Below are positions 1 through 8,302 of a stretch of DNA of 64,000 nucleotides, one piece after another. The notes beneath the pieces were generated by a model. The model made no database searches. It was not told where the DNA came from and saw only the letters and a program-made list of their open reading frames with translations. This stretch comes from Pseudoduganella albidiflava (GTDB lineage: Bacteria > Pseudomonadota > Gammaproteobacteria > Burkholderiales > Burkholderiaceae_D): positions 2,356,001 through 2,420,000 of the forward strand of contig NZ_CP036401.1 in assembly GCF_004322755.1 (NCBI RefSeq), given 5' to 3'. Numbering within the stretch: the stretch's first letter is position 1; every line of letters begins with the position of its first letter. Position numbers and translations under genes: made by a program.

Positions 1-283
1 CGCCTTCGGGATTCAGCATGCACGAGTACAGGGCCTTGCCCGATACCTGCAGCTTGTCGACATTGTTGGCCAGCAGGCGGCGCAGGAAGGCACGGACGTC
101 GCTGCCTTCGATGTCGACCACGCACATGTGCGCCACGTCGAACATGCCGGCGTCACTGCGCACGGCGTGGTGCTCTTCGATCTGCGAACCGTAGTTGACG
201 GGCATGTCCCAGCCGCCGAAATCGACCATGCGGGCGCCGAGGGCGCGGTGGGCTGCGTTGAGGGGAGTAGCTTTGAGCGTCAT
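1..283 (-). CDS. gcvT: Aminomethyltransferase, glycine cleavage system T protein (partial, N-terminal end)
   Basis: Transfers the methylene group of glycine-derived aminomethyl lipoate to tetrahydrofolate in the cytoplasmic glycine cleavage system. Only the first 94 codons are in the window, and the gene runs off the left edge. The translation starts [20 protein letters not shown] and continues with [21 protein letters not shown] and [13 protein letters not shown], the conserved GcvT opening. GcvT usually has DVSHM where this reads DVAHM. A tandem glycine riboswitch and a strong promoter precede it, so the gene is expected to respond to glycine. Confidence 0.95.
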   Translation of the reverse strand, partial: MTLKATPLNAAHRALGARMVDFGGWDMPVNYGSQIEEHHAVRSDAGMFDVAHMCVVDIEGSDVRAFLRRLLANNVDKLQVSGKALYSCMLNPEG

Positions 284-380
284 GGGGCCTCGGACTTCGG
301 TTGGGGTTAACAGCACAACAGCCACGCAATGACACGCACTGGCACGGAAGAAGCGGACAGCTTTTCCACTGTTGTTCGTT

Positions 381-600
381 ACCCCTCTGTCCTCGGTACC
401 TGAGAGATAGCGGTTCGATGACTCGACGCCGCACGCCCCTTCGGTGGGCAAGCTTACCGGTTACCGTGCAAGCGTGCCGCTCTCCAGAGTTTCGGCCGCG
501 CGCACATTGCTGGCGCTGCGACCCCTGACCGGTCCTTGATGCCTGAGAGTTTTTGGGTGTTGCCCCTTCGGCGGCAGCTGGGCGCTGCGCTCTCCCGGTC
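381..600 (-). ncRNA. Tandem glycine riboswitch (two aptamers) upstream of gcvT
   Basis: Read on the minus strand, the leader holds two gcvT-type aptamers in series. The first (about 600 to 528) opens with GGGAGAGCGC and closes with ACTCTCAGGCATCAAGGACC. The second (about 493 to 381) opens with CTGGAGAGCGGCAC and closes with TATCTCTCAGGTACCGAGGA. Both carry the GGAGAG ... CCGAAGGGG ... CTCTCAGG(C/T)A signature of the glycine class. It lies between the promoter and gcvT and should act on the gcv transcript. Boundaries are approximate. Confidence 0.93.
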
Positions 601-610
601 GAGGATCGGG

Positions 611-639
611 ACTATAAGTTAAGTGGGACGGGGTGTCAA
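611..639 (-). promoter_or_regulatory. Sigma-70 promoter of gcvT
   Basis: On the minus strand TTGACA (639-634), a 17-base spacer and TATAGT (616-611) form an almost perfect sigma-70 promoter. Transcription would begin near 604, just before the first riboswitch aptamer. Confidence 0.85.
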
Positions 640-840
640 TCTAGCAGGGGCCATATGGTCGGGCTTGATTGTGCTCTCTATCTAGGTGAACGCAGCGTCA
701 TCGGTAGCCTTAAGATAACCTGATTCGTTTCTATCCGGGCGTAACGGGGATTCGCCACAACAGTGCGGCGAAAGAATTGGAGTGACGAACTGACGCGCAC
801 GTCGTGCATGCAGTATCGGCATTCTATGGTGGACTGTTAT
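640..840. other. Gene-free stretch between gcvT promoter and T6SS-linked immunity gene
   Basis: No credible ORF, RNA or repeat was recognised here. It separates the gcvT promoter from the stop codon of the low-GC gene ending at 841 and may hold further upstream elements for gcvT. Confidence 0.5.
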
Positions 841-1275
841 TCATATTTCGTCTGCCAACAATAGTCGTCGGGTTTTAAGACGATTTGACAAAAAAGATCG
901 CACTTTTTCGTCATTCATAGCCGCTGAATAAAATTCCTGAAGCACAGGCTCAACGTAGTAGAAGAAGAGTTGGCGATCGCTTTCAGCTGTGGGAATTGCT
1001 TTCTTCAATACGTTAAGAAATGTGTGCGGCGACATTATCTTTGCGAATGCCGTGTAAGGTTTCCCGCTTGCAAATGGGATATTCTTCATGTAATACTCGC
1101 AAAGCTTGATCTGGTCGCGCTTTCTCCATGAGCGATGGCCAATCAAATCAAAGGCGTAGCCGTAATCCGGATTGGAAAGTGGAAGTATGTGTATGAGCAG
1201 ATCCACCGCGTCGGCTGAATTTAGTGTTCTCAGGCGAGTAATTGCACTATATAAGGGGGAGTTTGGAGTTATCAT
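841..1275 (-). CDS. Hypothetical protein, candidate immunity protein at the end of a T6SS effector locus
   Basis: A 144-residue soluble protein with no signal peptide or membrane segment. I do not recognise the family. It is predicted to be largely helical (for example the stretches around AITRLRTLNSADAVDLLIHI and YYVEPVLQEFYSAAM). It is the last gene of the minus-strand T6SS island, 12 bases after a headless toxin-tail fragment, and its GC is well below the core genes. Position, size and composition fit an immunity protein for that lost or displaced toxin. The function is inferred from context only. Confidence 0.6.
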   Translation of the reverse strand: MITPNSPLYSAITRLRTLNSADAVDLLIHILPLSNPDYGYAFDLIGHRSWRKRDQIKLCEYYMKNIPFASGKPYTAFAKIMSPHTFLNVLKKAIPTAESDRQLFFYYVEPVLQEFYSAAMNDEKVRSFLSNRLKTRRLLLADEI

Positions 1276-1287
1276 TGTTTTCGGCTC

Positions 1288-1581
1288 CTAAGTTTTCCAG
1301 GGCGAGGTTCGCATTGCGAGAATTGCTCGCTGGTTGCTGGCGGTGTTCTGAATCATCCGTCCAGACGGTGACTTTTCTTCTGTTCGGTCCCTTATTGTTT
1401 CCGAATCTGATCGAGTGAGCGTACCTTGCATCTGCGCCTCGCGTAGGTCCAAGTAAGCCGAGAAATCAGAATTAATATTCGGTCTGTCAATGCGAACAGT
1501 ACCATCGAGCATGGTCACAAAATCGTATGAGCCCGCGGAAACAATTCTTTTGCTCCCTCGTCCCTGCAGCCAATAGCGTCC
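1288..1581 (-). pseudogene. Orphan C-terminal toxin-module remnant
   Basis: The reading frame is open from just after a TAA at 1584-1582 to a stop at 1288, about 97 residues. The most coherent part, IVSAGSYDFVTMLDGTVRI, lies mostly upstream of the only ATG (1518), so the natural N-terminus seems to be missing. It lies between two candidate immunity genes behind a PAAR effector, as displaced toxin cassettes often do. The family is not recognised. It could instead be a short intact gene of 76 codons starting at 1518. Confidence 0.4.
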
Positions 1582-1887
1582 TTAGCTGTCTTCAACAAGA
1601 ATTCTTGATGGCTTCCGCCGCACAACAGCGTTGCGCGGTTGCGAGTTTGGTAGTCTTTCAACAAAGCTACTTGCTGAAGAGGCGGGCGGACGCGTCCGTA
1701 TTCTCACACCGTTCGAAGGTTCCCGTGTAATCAATTCGCTGCTCCACGAGTGCAATCGCGTGGTCTTTTGGGGGCACTCTTCTAACCGCGTGGAAAACGC
1801 CCAACCCAGAGCCGATTGTCTATGCCGTCATGGATAATGACTGCCGTAATAGAGAAGATCAATGCCAACACGCCTCCGCTTCAATTA
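1582..1887. other. Low-GC gap in the toxin/immunity region
   Basis: About 300 bases without a convincing gene. The short ORFs on both strands have no coding character and the minus strand is interrupted by several stops. It probably contains eroded sequence from a former toxin cassette, since the minus-strand remnant at 1288-1581 begins at its edge. Confidence 0.4.
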
Positions 1888-2346
1888 TTAACGTCCCCAT
1901 CTCATTAGTCGCTTGGCGAGCTGCCGGGCTGACTGACCCATTGCTTTGTTCTTTGAAAATTTATCGAGATCGGCAAATAGCTCTGGGATAAGCTCTTTGT
2001 CAGCGGTGAGCCACGCAAGCGCCCGCACAGGCCAGTAGTCGGAGAAGGTTGTATTTAGAACTAGTCTGATCAATTGCAGCTTGGGGAAATCAAGAATTTT
2101 ATGGGAAAAGGCTTTGTTATCAAAGGCCGAGTTTCTCAAAAAAGAGAAAAACAGCTCGTGTTCAAGATCTAAAAGTGGCTCTAAATGAATGCAGCTTCCA
2201 GGCTGGGCGAAGAAAAATACCTCCCTGTCGTCGAGTTGCATGCACCAGCCGTCGTGTATGTGGACGCCAATCTTAGCGTTTCCGTCCCTGATCAGCCAGC
2301 AATATGGAGAATCCAGCAGTCCTGGCTGTAAAAGTTCTATGCTCAT
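1888..2346 (-). CDS. Probable immunity protein for the adjacent PAAR-toxin effector
   Basis: A 152-residue protein beginning MSIELLQPGLLDSPYCWLI, with no export signal. The start at 2346 is chosen because ATG overlaps the TGA of the effector gene by four bases (ATGA), showing translational coupling; an in-frame start 12 bases further upstream is possible. A small acidic-to-neutral gene directly after a toxin-tailed effector is the standard place for the cognate immunity protein, here presumably protecting against the type-43-like domain. I do not recognise the family by sequence. Confidence 0.7.
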   Translation of the reverse strand: MSIELLQPGLLDSPYCWLIRDGNAKIGVHIHDGWCMQLDDREVFFFAQPGSCIHLEPLLDLEHELFFSFLRNSAFDNKAFSHKILDFPKLQLIRLVLNTTFSDYWPVRALAWLTADKELIPELFADLDKFSKNKAMGQSARQLAKRLMRWGR

Positions 2347-3824
2347 TCGTTGCCCCATTTTTTATGTCTGACTGGTTTACCTACCCGTGCATTGAGCCAC
2401 TCTTCGAATTGGGCCCGGACTGGGTCATTCCAATTGCGTCCGTAATGGCCGCTCTGCTCTGTTGTAATGAATTCACCGTGCGGTCCGCGCGAGAAAGTTC
2501 CCCCAACGACTTTATCGTGCGAGGCATTGATTGCCTTTGCAAGTTGCTGGTGCCAAGATCCGTTGTACATACCTTTCGGAGTTCGACCCGTTACAAACAC
2601 GTTCGTGATTGGGTCGTAGACGAATTCTATGCCGCCACCCTTGGGGTAGTAGCGCTGAAGTGCAAGTGTGGAGGTATCACTCGTTATGCCAATAGTTCCT
2701 CTCACTGGACCGGAACCGCCCGTTACTGGCCAAGAACCCGGGCCCGGCTTGCGCTTACCACCATTGTCTAGCTTATCTGAGCTTAAAAGTCGACCACCGT
2801 TGTTGGCTCGACCTTCGACCCGCACTCCCTTAGCACGAGGCACTGTTGGCGTTGTGTACGCCCCGCGGTTGTGTGGCAATATTCTACTGACTGCGGTACG
2901 AGGAGCCATACTGAGCATTGGAGCTGCAACCGCCTCAAGACTAAGAGTAGATGCACCGACCATGTTCGCTCTGGCAACGGCATCTTCGTCTTGCCCCGTT
3001 ATGCGTGCCAAAGTGCCGAATACACCATGGATGCCGAGTAGAGCAATGCCTAGTGAATTTACTGTCCGTTGACGCTGCTTGTCGGATCTCTCAGTCCAAG
3101 CCTCGAGTCTATGATCATATGGTTGGTAAGTTCGAAGCGGAGGAGTTCTAAATAATTTTTTGCTATCGAACAGTGGTTCAGGATTCCGCAGGAAATTGAA
3201 CGTGTTAGGAGACGAAATATTTTGACAGGCCGGCTGTACGATTGTGGGCTCCCGGGGATTCGGTTGCACTCCCGAGTACACGAAAACTCCGGGGTTATTG
3301 CCGCCATTCATCGTGCATTTATCTCCTTCCCTTACGACCCGCCTCCCTTCGATTCGCACTGTCTTGCACCCACTGACCGGTTTGACTTCCCCGGTCACTG
3401 TCTTCGACCGAATCCCCTTGCCCGTGCCCCGCTCATCCCCCGTCCCCTTCGGCTGGATAGTCTGATCAAGCAGATAAGCTGGCAAGCCGTTGAAATTGAC
3501 TGTCCGGGCCGTTGTTACGCTGTTCGACAGGTCTTGCACCGTCTGGTAAGGCAACGGCACATATTTGGATCCGCGAGGAGTCCGGTTGATTGACGGCGCG
3601 GTGCAGATTGCCTTGAACGTCGCGCACTTGCGCGCGCCGAGCTTGTTACCCCCTGGCGAGACGGGGAGCGCTGGCTTGCAAGCTTGCTGCATTTTTGCCT
3701 CGAACTCTGCAATCTGTTCGACGAGCTTTCCTTGAAGCTCGTTGCCGCTTGTAGCGCCGGGCAGAGGGACATCCGCAGGCTGATTGGGCAGACTAGCGTT
3801 CCTGTCCTTTGAATCGTCAGCCAT
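2343..3824 (-). CDS. T6SS effector: PAAR-like (DUF4150) N-terminus with type-43-like polymorphic toxin C-terminus
   Basis: A 493-residue effector. Residues about 50-180 resemble the DUF4150/PAAR-like tip domain (KCATFKAICTAPSINRTPRG, PYQTVQDLSNSVTTARTVNF, GNNPGVFVYSG), which would cap the VgrG spike. A variable middle carries a hydrophobic patch near 275-320. The last 90 residues (GGGIEFVYDPITNVFVTG, WHQQLAKAI, VVGGTFSRG, TTEQSGHYGRNW) resemble the polymorphic toxin type 43 family, members of which are predicted RNases. Delivery to a rival cell is inferred from the vgrG and DUF2169 genes immediately upstream. The gene overlaps DUF2169 by 8 bases and the immunity gene by 4. GC falls towards the 3' end, as expected for an exchanged toxin tip. 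The exact toxin family is my reading, not a search result. Confidence 0.82.
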   Translation of the reverse strand: MADDSKDRNASLPNQPADVPLPGATSGNELQGKLVEQIAEFEAKMQQACKPALPVSPGGNKLGARKCATFKAICTAPSINRTPRGSKYVPLPYQTVQDLSNSVTTARTVNFNGLPAYLLDQTIQPKGTGDERGTGKGIRSKTVTGEVKPVSGCKTVRIEGRRVVREGDKCTMNGGNNPGVFVYSGVQPNPREPTIVQPACQNISSPNTFNFLRNPEPLFDSKKLFRTPPLRTYQPYDHRLEAWTERSDKQRQRTVNSLGIALLGIHGVFGTLARITGQDEDAVARANMVGASTLSLEAVAAPMLSMAPRTAVSRILPHNRGAYTTPTVPRAKGVRVEGRANNGGRLLSSDKLDNGGKRKPGPGSWPVTGGSGPVRGTIGITSDTSTLALQRYYPKGGGIEFVYDPITNVFVTGRTPKGMYNGSWHQQLAKAINASHDKVVGGTFSRGPHGEFITTEQSGHYGRNWNDPVRAQFEEWLNARVGKPVRHKKWGNE

Positions 3825-5151
3825 GGTCCGCCCCGCTGGTCAACGCCTTCGGGTGATTGAGGACAAACCTTTTCCGCTCCAGTGCCGACGGCGTCCCGTA
3901 ATGCAACTCCACCGAGGAGACGTCCATATCGTCGAAGGGAATCGTTCGGCGCCAAACGAGTGTCAGGAGTTGCGCCTCTGGTTCGACCAGGATGGTGTCG
4001 AGCACCATTGGCAAGATCGATTCCCTACCGTCCGTATCGCTCAGGTGCAGCACGCATTGGTCGCCCGGCAGCCGTAGACGCAGGTAGACGTTCTTTCCCT
4101 CATCGGTTCTCGTGCCCGGAGAACCGGCAGCGCACAGGTTGGCCAGCTCGATTTCTTCGCCGCCGGATGGGTAGTCGATCTGCTGATCAGCCGGGGCGCT
4201 ATTCCAGATGGCGAAGTCGAAATTGTCGGGTAGCGGAGCATCGCCGGCAATGAATGCGTCGTCCACGGTTCCGACCAGTGCGCGGCGTTCAGGATGCCCT
4301 TTTGGCAGGCTGCCAAAGCCGGCTGGCACCTGGAATGGAGATGCCTCGCATTCGGCCTGCCGCGCAGGAGCCAGCCAGCGCCAGAATTGGCGCGCTTTCA
4401 GCATGGCCCCGGGCCGTTCGATCGATGGCGCATCGATCATCCTGCGGCGCGCTGCGCGGAGATACCAGGCTTGGGCAAATCCAGTACCGGTAGGATTCGG
4501 GTCGAATCCCACGTGCGCAATGGGCGCGGCGCGGCCAGCCGATGTCTCCGGATGACATGCGACCTGTTCTGCTGTCAGCCGAGCCTTCTTGGGTACACGT
4601 CGGCTGGCCGGGCTATCGGCGTCAACGACGCATTCGCCTCCATAGGCGTGCTCGTACCGCACGGGTACCGGCACGCATGGACCCGCTAGCCTGATTCTCC
4701 ATGGGCAGGGTCGCAGCAGCGTCAATGTGCACCACTTCAACACCCACATCGTTGCCCTCGCCGGCCAGCAGCGCCTGCACAGCACTCGCCTGCCATGGAC
4801 GACCAGTTCCTTGTCGATGAGGTACTTCCCTTCGCCATGCCTCCATAGGCACAGTCGCACAGGGAAGTTCTTCAAGCCAGCGCGTGCGGGGGGATGGGCG
4901 GTAGCATTGACAATGACATCGCACCGCGGCTTGAACGGTACGTAATCAGATTCCTGCTCGACGCTGCCTGCAGGAGAATCGTCGAATGCGATGTCGGTCG
5001 CACACAGATCCGGCTGCACTTCGGCAATCCTCAGTTCGCCACTGCCGAAATTGAATGTCTGCCGGACGGTGAATACGTGGAATTCCTGGCCAAACTGGTC
5101 GATCGCCTGGAATGGCTGTGCGGGGAAGGGCGTATGGTTGACGAAGTCCAT
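3817..5151 (-). CDS. DUF2169 domain protein, T6SS effector adaptor
   Basis: A 444-residue protein of the DUF2169 family, which is found next to vgrG and PAAR effectors and is thought to help load PAAR cargo onto VgrG. Visible family features are the MDFVNHTPFPAQPFQAIDQF opening, the VPVRYEHAYGGE motif near residue 170 and NPTGTGFA near 230. It starts 9 bases after the vgrG stop and overlaps the effector start by 8 bases, so the three are one transcription unit. The Cys/Trp-rich stretch just before VPVRYEHAYGG looked suspicious, but its spacing and content fit the family. Confidence 0.88.
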   Translation of the reverse strand: MDFVNHTPFPAQPFQAIDQFGQEFHVFTVRQTFNFGSGELRIAEVQPDLCATDIAFDDSPAGSVEQESDYVPFKPRCDVIVNATAHPPARAGLKNFPVRLCLWRHGEGKYLIDKELVVHGRRVLCRRCWPARATMWVLKWCTLTLLRPCPWRIRLAGPCVPVPVRYEHAYGGECVVDADSPASRRVPKKARLTAEQVACHPETSAGRAAPIAHVGFDPNPTGTGFAQAWYLRAARRRMIDAPSIERPGAMLKARQFWRWLAPARQAECEASPFQVPAGFGSLPKGHPERRALVGTVDDAFIAGDAPLPDNFDFAIWNSAPADQQIDYPSGGEEIELANLCAAGSPGTRTDEGKNVYLRLRLPGDQCVLHLSDTDGRESILPMVLDTILVEPEAQLLTLVWRRTIPFDDMDVSSVELHYGTPSALERKRFVLNHPKALTSGADHG

Positions 5152-5159
5152 GGCGGCCC

Positions 5160-7304
5160 CTAGTTGATGTCCACGTCCTTGCCATTGACCCGCACAGGGC
5201 CCGAAGCACTGATGCTGATGTTCGTGCCTGAGAGACTGATAGTCCCGTCGTGGCTCATTTTCAGCGATGCTGCCCCGACGTTGATGACGAAAGCGCTGCC
5301 GGCCTGGATCAGGTAGCTTTGACCGACTGCGGTCATTTTATTTATGCCGATCCGCGCGCTTTGGGAAGCGGCGACGATTGTATTCATCGCCGCGCCAACC
5401 TGCACGGAGTACATAGACCCCACCGACAGCGCTTTCTGCCGGCCGATCGACTCTGCCTTGCCTTTTCCGACCGTTTCAGTCCTTTCGCCGCCGATGGCAA
5501 CCACTTCATCGCCAGCCACTGTCTCCGTGCGGTGGCCACCAATATCGATTTTTTCATTCTGGTCCACACGTTCGGTGCGGTTCCCATGCACGGTGATCGT
5601 TTCATTCCTGTCAACCGTTTCCGTCCGATCTCGCCTGACCGCCACGATCTCATCGCGGTCGATCGTCTTGCGGCGGTCTCGCCCTACCCAGTGCGATTCG
5701 TCATGTTCCACTTCGATGCGCTGGTCGCGTTCCGCGTGCAACCACACCTCTTCTTGCCCCTCCTTGTCATCGAAGCGCAAGGCGTTCGCGTTGTCGGGCG
5801 TGCCGCCGGGCGTGGAGCGAGACAGCATGCCGCTTTGCGAGCGGTTCGCGGGCAGGTCCCATGGCGGCATGTTGGCCGCGTTGTACACGCTTCCGACGAC
5901 CAGTGGCCGGTCGCAATTCCCTTCGAGGAACTGCACTACGACTTCGTGTCCGATTCGCGGCAGGCTCACATGACCGAAGTTCGAGCCTGCCCAAGTACTC
6001 ATCACACGCACCCAGGGACTGCTTCTCTCGTCGAACTCGCCTGCGCGGTCCCAGTGAAATTGCACACGCACGCGGCCGTATTCGTCCGTGAAAATTTCCT
6101 CGCCTTTGGGGCCCACCACGGTGGCGGTCTGTACGCCGTAGATGCGGGTGTCGACGCTGTTGTAGCCGCGGGCCGGACGCCATGGTGTCTTGCTACGTAC
6201 GCAGGTAAAGTTGTTCGCGTAGCGCGATTCCACGTGACGGTCGGCCTGGTAGTTATTGGTCGCATGGTGACGAACGAAAAGAACGAGATATTGATCCGCC
6301 GAGCTTCGCGCTAAACTGAAATGTCCGGCAAGCGTAAACTTTCGGCCGGGTTGAATGGACCGATGATTGCTCTGCGCGCTGAACTCATGAGCATTGCAGT
6401 CGACTTGATGCATGCGGCGCTGGGCCAGCGCTTCGCTGTCAACAGCCGTAAAGCCGTGTGCGCCGGTGTATTCATGGCGCTCCAGTTCCGGCACTGCGCC
6501 TTGCTGGTTCAATGAAGGGCAATCCGCCCACTCAGCCCGCGCGTTCTTGAATTCGTGAGTGCGCACGGTGTACAACGCCGATACAAGGTGGCGGCGAGGA
6601 CTCCATGCACTGATGCCATCTGCTTCCGCCGCTCCAGACTCGCTCTGGTATTCGATCGTAGCGTCACCGTCTACCGCTTCGACCAGCGTGCTGTCATCCG
6701 ATAGCACGAGCGTGTGGCCGTCATGCCGATGCTCGTACCAGTAATGCAGGCCAGCCGCTTCCCAGCGGCGGTGCAAGTGATTGAAATCGGATTCGTTGTA
6801 TTGAATCGCCAGCGTGATATCGGTTTCGGCCTGCGCCAATTGGAAGCGGTAGTCGCGGGCCAGGTAGTGCGCGAAGGTCTTTTCGCTGATTTCCGACAGC
6901 GTCATGCGCTGGAACGTGGCGCAATCGTGGCGCAGTTCCAGGAAGGCAAGCCAGGGCCGCAGCTCCATCTCGTAGAATGCAAAACCGCCATCCGTGCGGA
7001 CATGGCGAAACGCGAATACGTAACCGTTGAAGTAGCGCAGCGAACGGTCATCGCGTACCAGTGCGATCGTCACCAACTTCCCCATCACACCGGTCAACGC
7101 AATATTGGCGTCGTTAGACAGTACTTCCACCGTGTAGCGGAAGTTTCGGGACAATCCTTCATCGCCATCCAGGGAGTTGGCGAGCATCAGCGTGTTGACG
7201 GGGCCATCGTTGCGCGGAAAGTCCAGCCGCAGCAAACGGTCGTGCTGGCTGGTGCCATTCAGTGCTGCCGCCACACAGGCGGACGCGTCTCGCAGCAGGT
7301 TCAT
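5160..7304 (-). CDS. vgrG: Type VI secretion tip protein VgrG (TssI)
   Basis: A 714-residue spike protein that forms the trimeric needle tip and carries effectors. The N-terminal two thirds hold the gp27/gp5-like hub (LLRLDFPRNDGPVNTLMLAN, NESDFNHLHRRWEAAGLHYW) and the OB-fold region (VVGPKGEEIFTDEYGRVRVQ, SSPWVRVMSTWAGSNFGHVS, PRIGHEVVVQFLEGNCDRPL). The C-terminal needle shows repeats of the RTETVDRNETITVHGN type from about residue 545 to 625. No enzymatic C-terminal extension is seen, so the cargo is probably the PAAR effector downstream. Its start overlaps the tssG stop by 4 bases. Confidence 0.96.
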   Translation of the reverse strand: MNLLRDASACVAAALNGTSQHDRLLRLDFPRNDGPVNTLMLANSLDGDEGLSRNFRYTVEVLSNDANIALTGVMGKLVTIALVRDDRSLRYFNGYVFAFRHVRTDGGFAFYEMELRPWLAFLELRHDCATFQRMTLSEISEKTFAHYLARDYRFQLAQAETDITLAIQYNESDFNHLHRRWEAAGLHYWYEHRHDGHTLVLSDDSTLVEAVDGDATIEYQSESGAAEADGISAWSPRRHLVSALYTVRTHEFKNARAEWADCPSLNQQGAVPELERHEYTGAHGFTAVDSEALAQRRMHQVDCNAHEFSAQSNHRSIQPGRKFTLAGHFSLARSSADQYLVLFVRHHATNNYQADRHVESRYANNFTCVRSKTPWRPARGYNSVDTRIYGVQTATVVGPKGEEIFTDEYGRVRVQFHWDRAGEFDERSSPWVRVMSTWAGSNFGHVSLPRIGHEVVVQFLEGNCDRPLVVGSVYNAANMPPWDLPANRSQSGMLSRSTPGGTPDNANALRFDDKEGQEEVWLHAERDQRIEVEHDESHWVGRDRRKTIDRDEIVAVRRDRTETVDRNETITVHGNRTERVDQNEKIDIGGHRTETVAGDEVVAIGGERTETVGKGKAESIGRQKALSVGSMYSVQVGAAMNTIVAASQSARIGINKMTAVGQSYLIQAGSAFVINVGAASLKMSHDGTISLSGTNISISASGPVRVNGKDVDIN

Positions 7305-8302
7305 TGCTGGTCTCCATTGGCAGTCAGCAGGTAGCGGATGTGCCGGTCTTTTATGCCAGGCCGAGACACAAGAAATGTGTTGTAGCCCAGGCGGAAACCT
7401 CTGCCGAGGACGATGGGCCGCACGTCTGCAGCCTTCAGCACCAGCACTATCTCGAAATCGATCCCAGGCATGTGGAACAGGGACAGCAAGCCGCGAAGCC
7501 TGGGCACGTTCTTGCCATCCGGCAGGAAGCTGTCATAGGTGGCCTTGTCCAGCGGGCCGATCTTGAGCTCCACCCGACCGTCACGCCGCCAGATGCGCTT
7601 GCCCAGTACCATGCGGCCATCCAGAGCAGCGGTTTTGGACCCAAGCCGGTTTAGCTGGTGGTCGCCCAGCGTGTACCAGTAGCCGATATTCGGCGTTACC
7701 TCGATCGGCAGGCGGAGATAATCGCGCAGCACGCTTTCCAGCATCGCCGCCGATGCCGGTCGCTGCTGGACGGCGCCGGTATAGTAGCCAGCAACGGCAT
7801 CGTCCACTGGCGTTTTTGCGGTCGTGCCAGACAGAGCCATCAACAGTGGAAGCAAGTCATCGGATTCGGTGTCCAGAGATGGCAGCTCCGGGCGATTCTT
7901 GCGCCACGCAGCGTGGAAGTGCCTTACAAAGCGGTTCGAGAAGATGTCGAGCAGTGCCTGTACACCACCCTCGCGGTCGTCGGCGAGGCGCGCCGTATGG
8001 TGAAAGGGCAGTGCACCATGGATTCCCGTAAAGCCCATGAACAGCGTGGTCAGCACCGCATGCGGCGTCTCGTCCGCTTCCGGGGATACCATGGCGGCCT
8101 CCAGGTCGCCGGTAGGGAATGCCAGATCGAGACTGCTCTCGAATCGCACCAGACGGTCCAGTGCATGGCGCCGGGGCACGTGGTGGCACTTGGTCAACCA
8201 GTCCAGAAGCAATTCCACTGCCTGGAAAACGCTGTAGCGCCCTGGTTCGTGGCATAGCGCGGCGATCAAGCCAGGATCAGTGTTCCGCTGCGTGGTTGGC
8301 AT
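7301..8302 (-). CDS. tssG: Type VI secretion baseplate subunit TssG
   Basis: A 333-residue TssG (VasB family) baseplate wedge component that pairs with TssF. Recognised from the opening ALCHEPGRYSVFQAVELLLD, the RFESSLDLAFPTGDLEAA region, the conserved GFTGIHGALPFHHTA segment (usually G..G..GPLP..Y) and the LLDIFSNRFVRHFHAAWRK stretch. Length matches the family. Its start lies 37 bases inside the tssF gene and its stop overlaps vgrG, giving a tight tssF-tssG-vgrG string. Confidence 0.95.
   Translation of the reverse strand: MPTTQRNTDPGLIAALCHEPGRYSVFQAVELLLDWLTKCHHVPRRHALDRLVRFESSLDLAFPTGDLEAAMVSPEADETPHAVLTTLFMGFTGIHGALPFHHTARLADDREGGVQALLDIFSNRFVRHFHAAWRKNRPELPSLDTESDDLLPLLMALSGTTAKTPVDDAVAGYYTGAVQQRPASAAMLESVLRDYLRLPIEVTPNIGYWYTLGDHQLNRLGSKTAALDGRMVLGKRIWRRDGRVELKIGPLDKATYDSFLPDGKNVPRLRGLLSLFHMPGIDFEIVLVLKAADVRPIVLGRGFRLGYNTFLVSRPGIKDRHIRYLLTANGDQQ

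Noticed and set aside
3059..3593. Short plus-strand ORFs opposite the PAAR effector
   Set aside because: No ribosome sites or domain content; the minus-strand effector is coherent across the region.
4690..4800. Possible frameshift in the DUF2169 gene, because the stretch before VPVRYEHAYGG is rich in Cys, Trp and Arg
   Set aside because: The frame stays open, flanking family motifs are in the same frame and at normal spacing, and the composition resembles this part of other DUF2169 proteins. No better continuation exists in the other frames.
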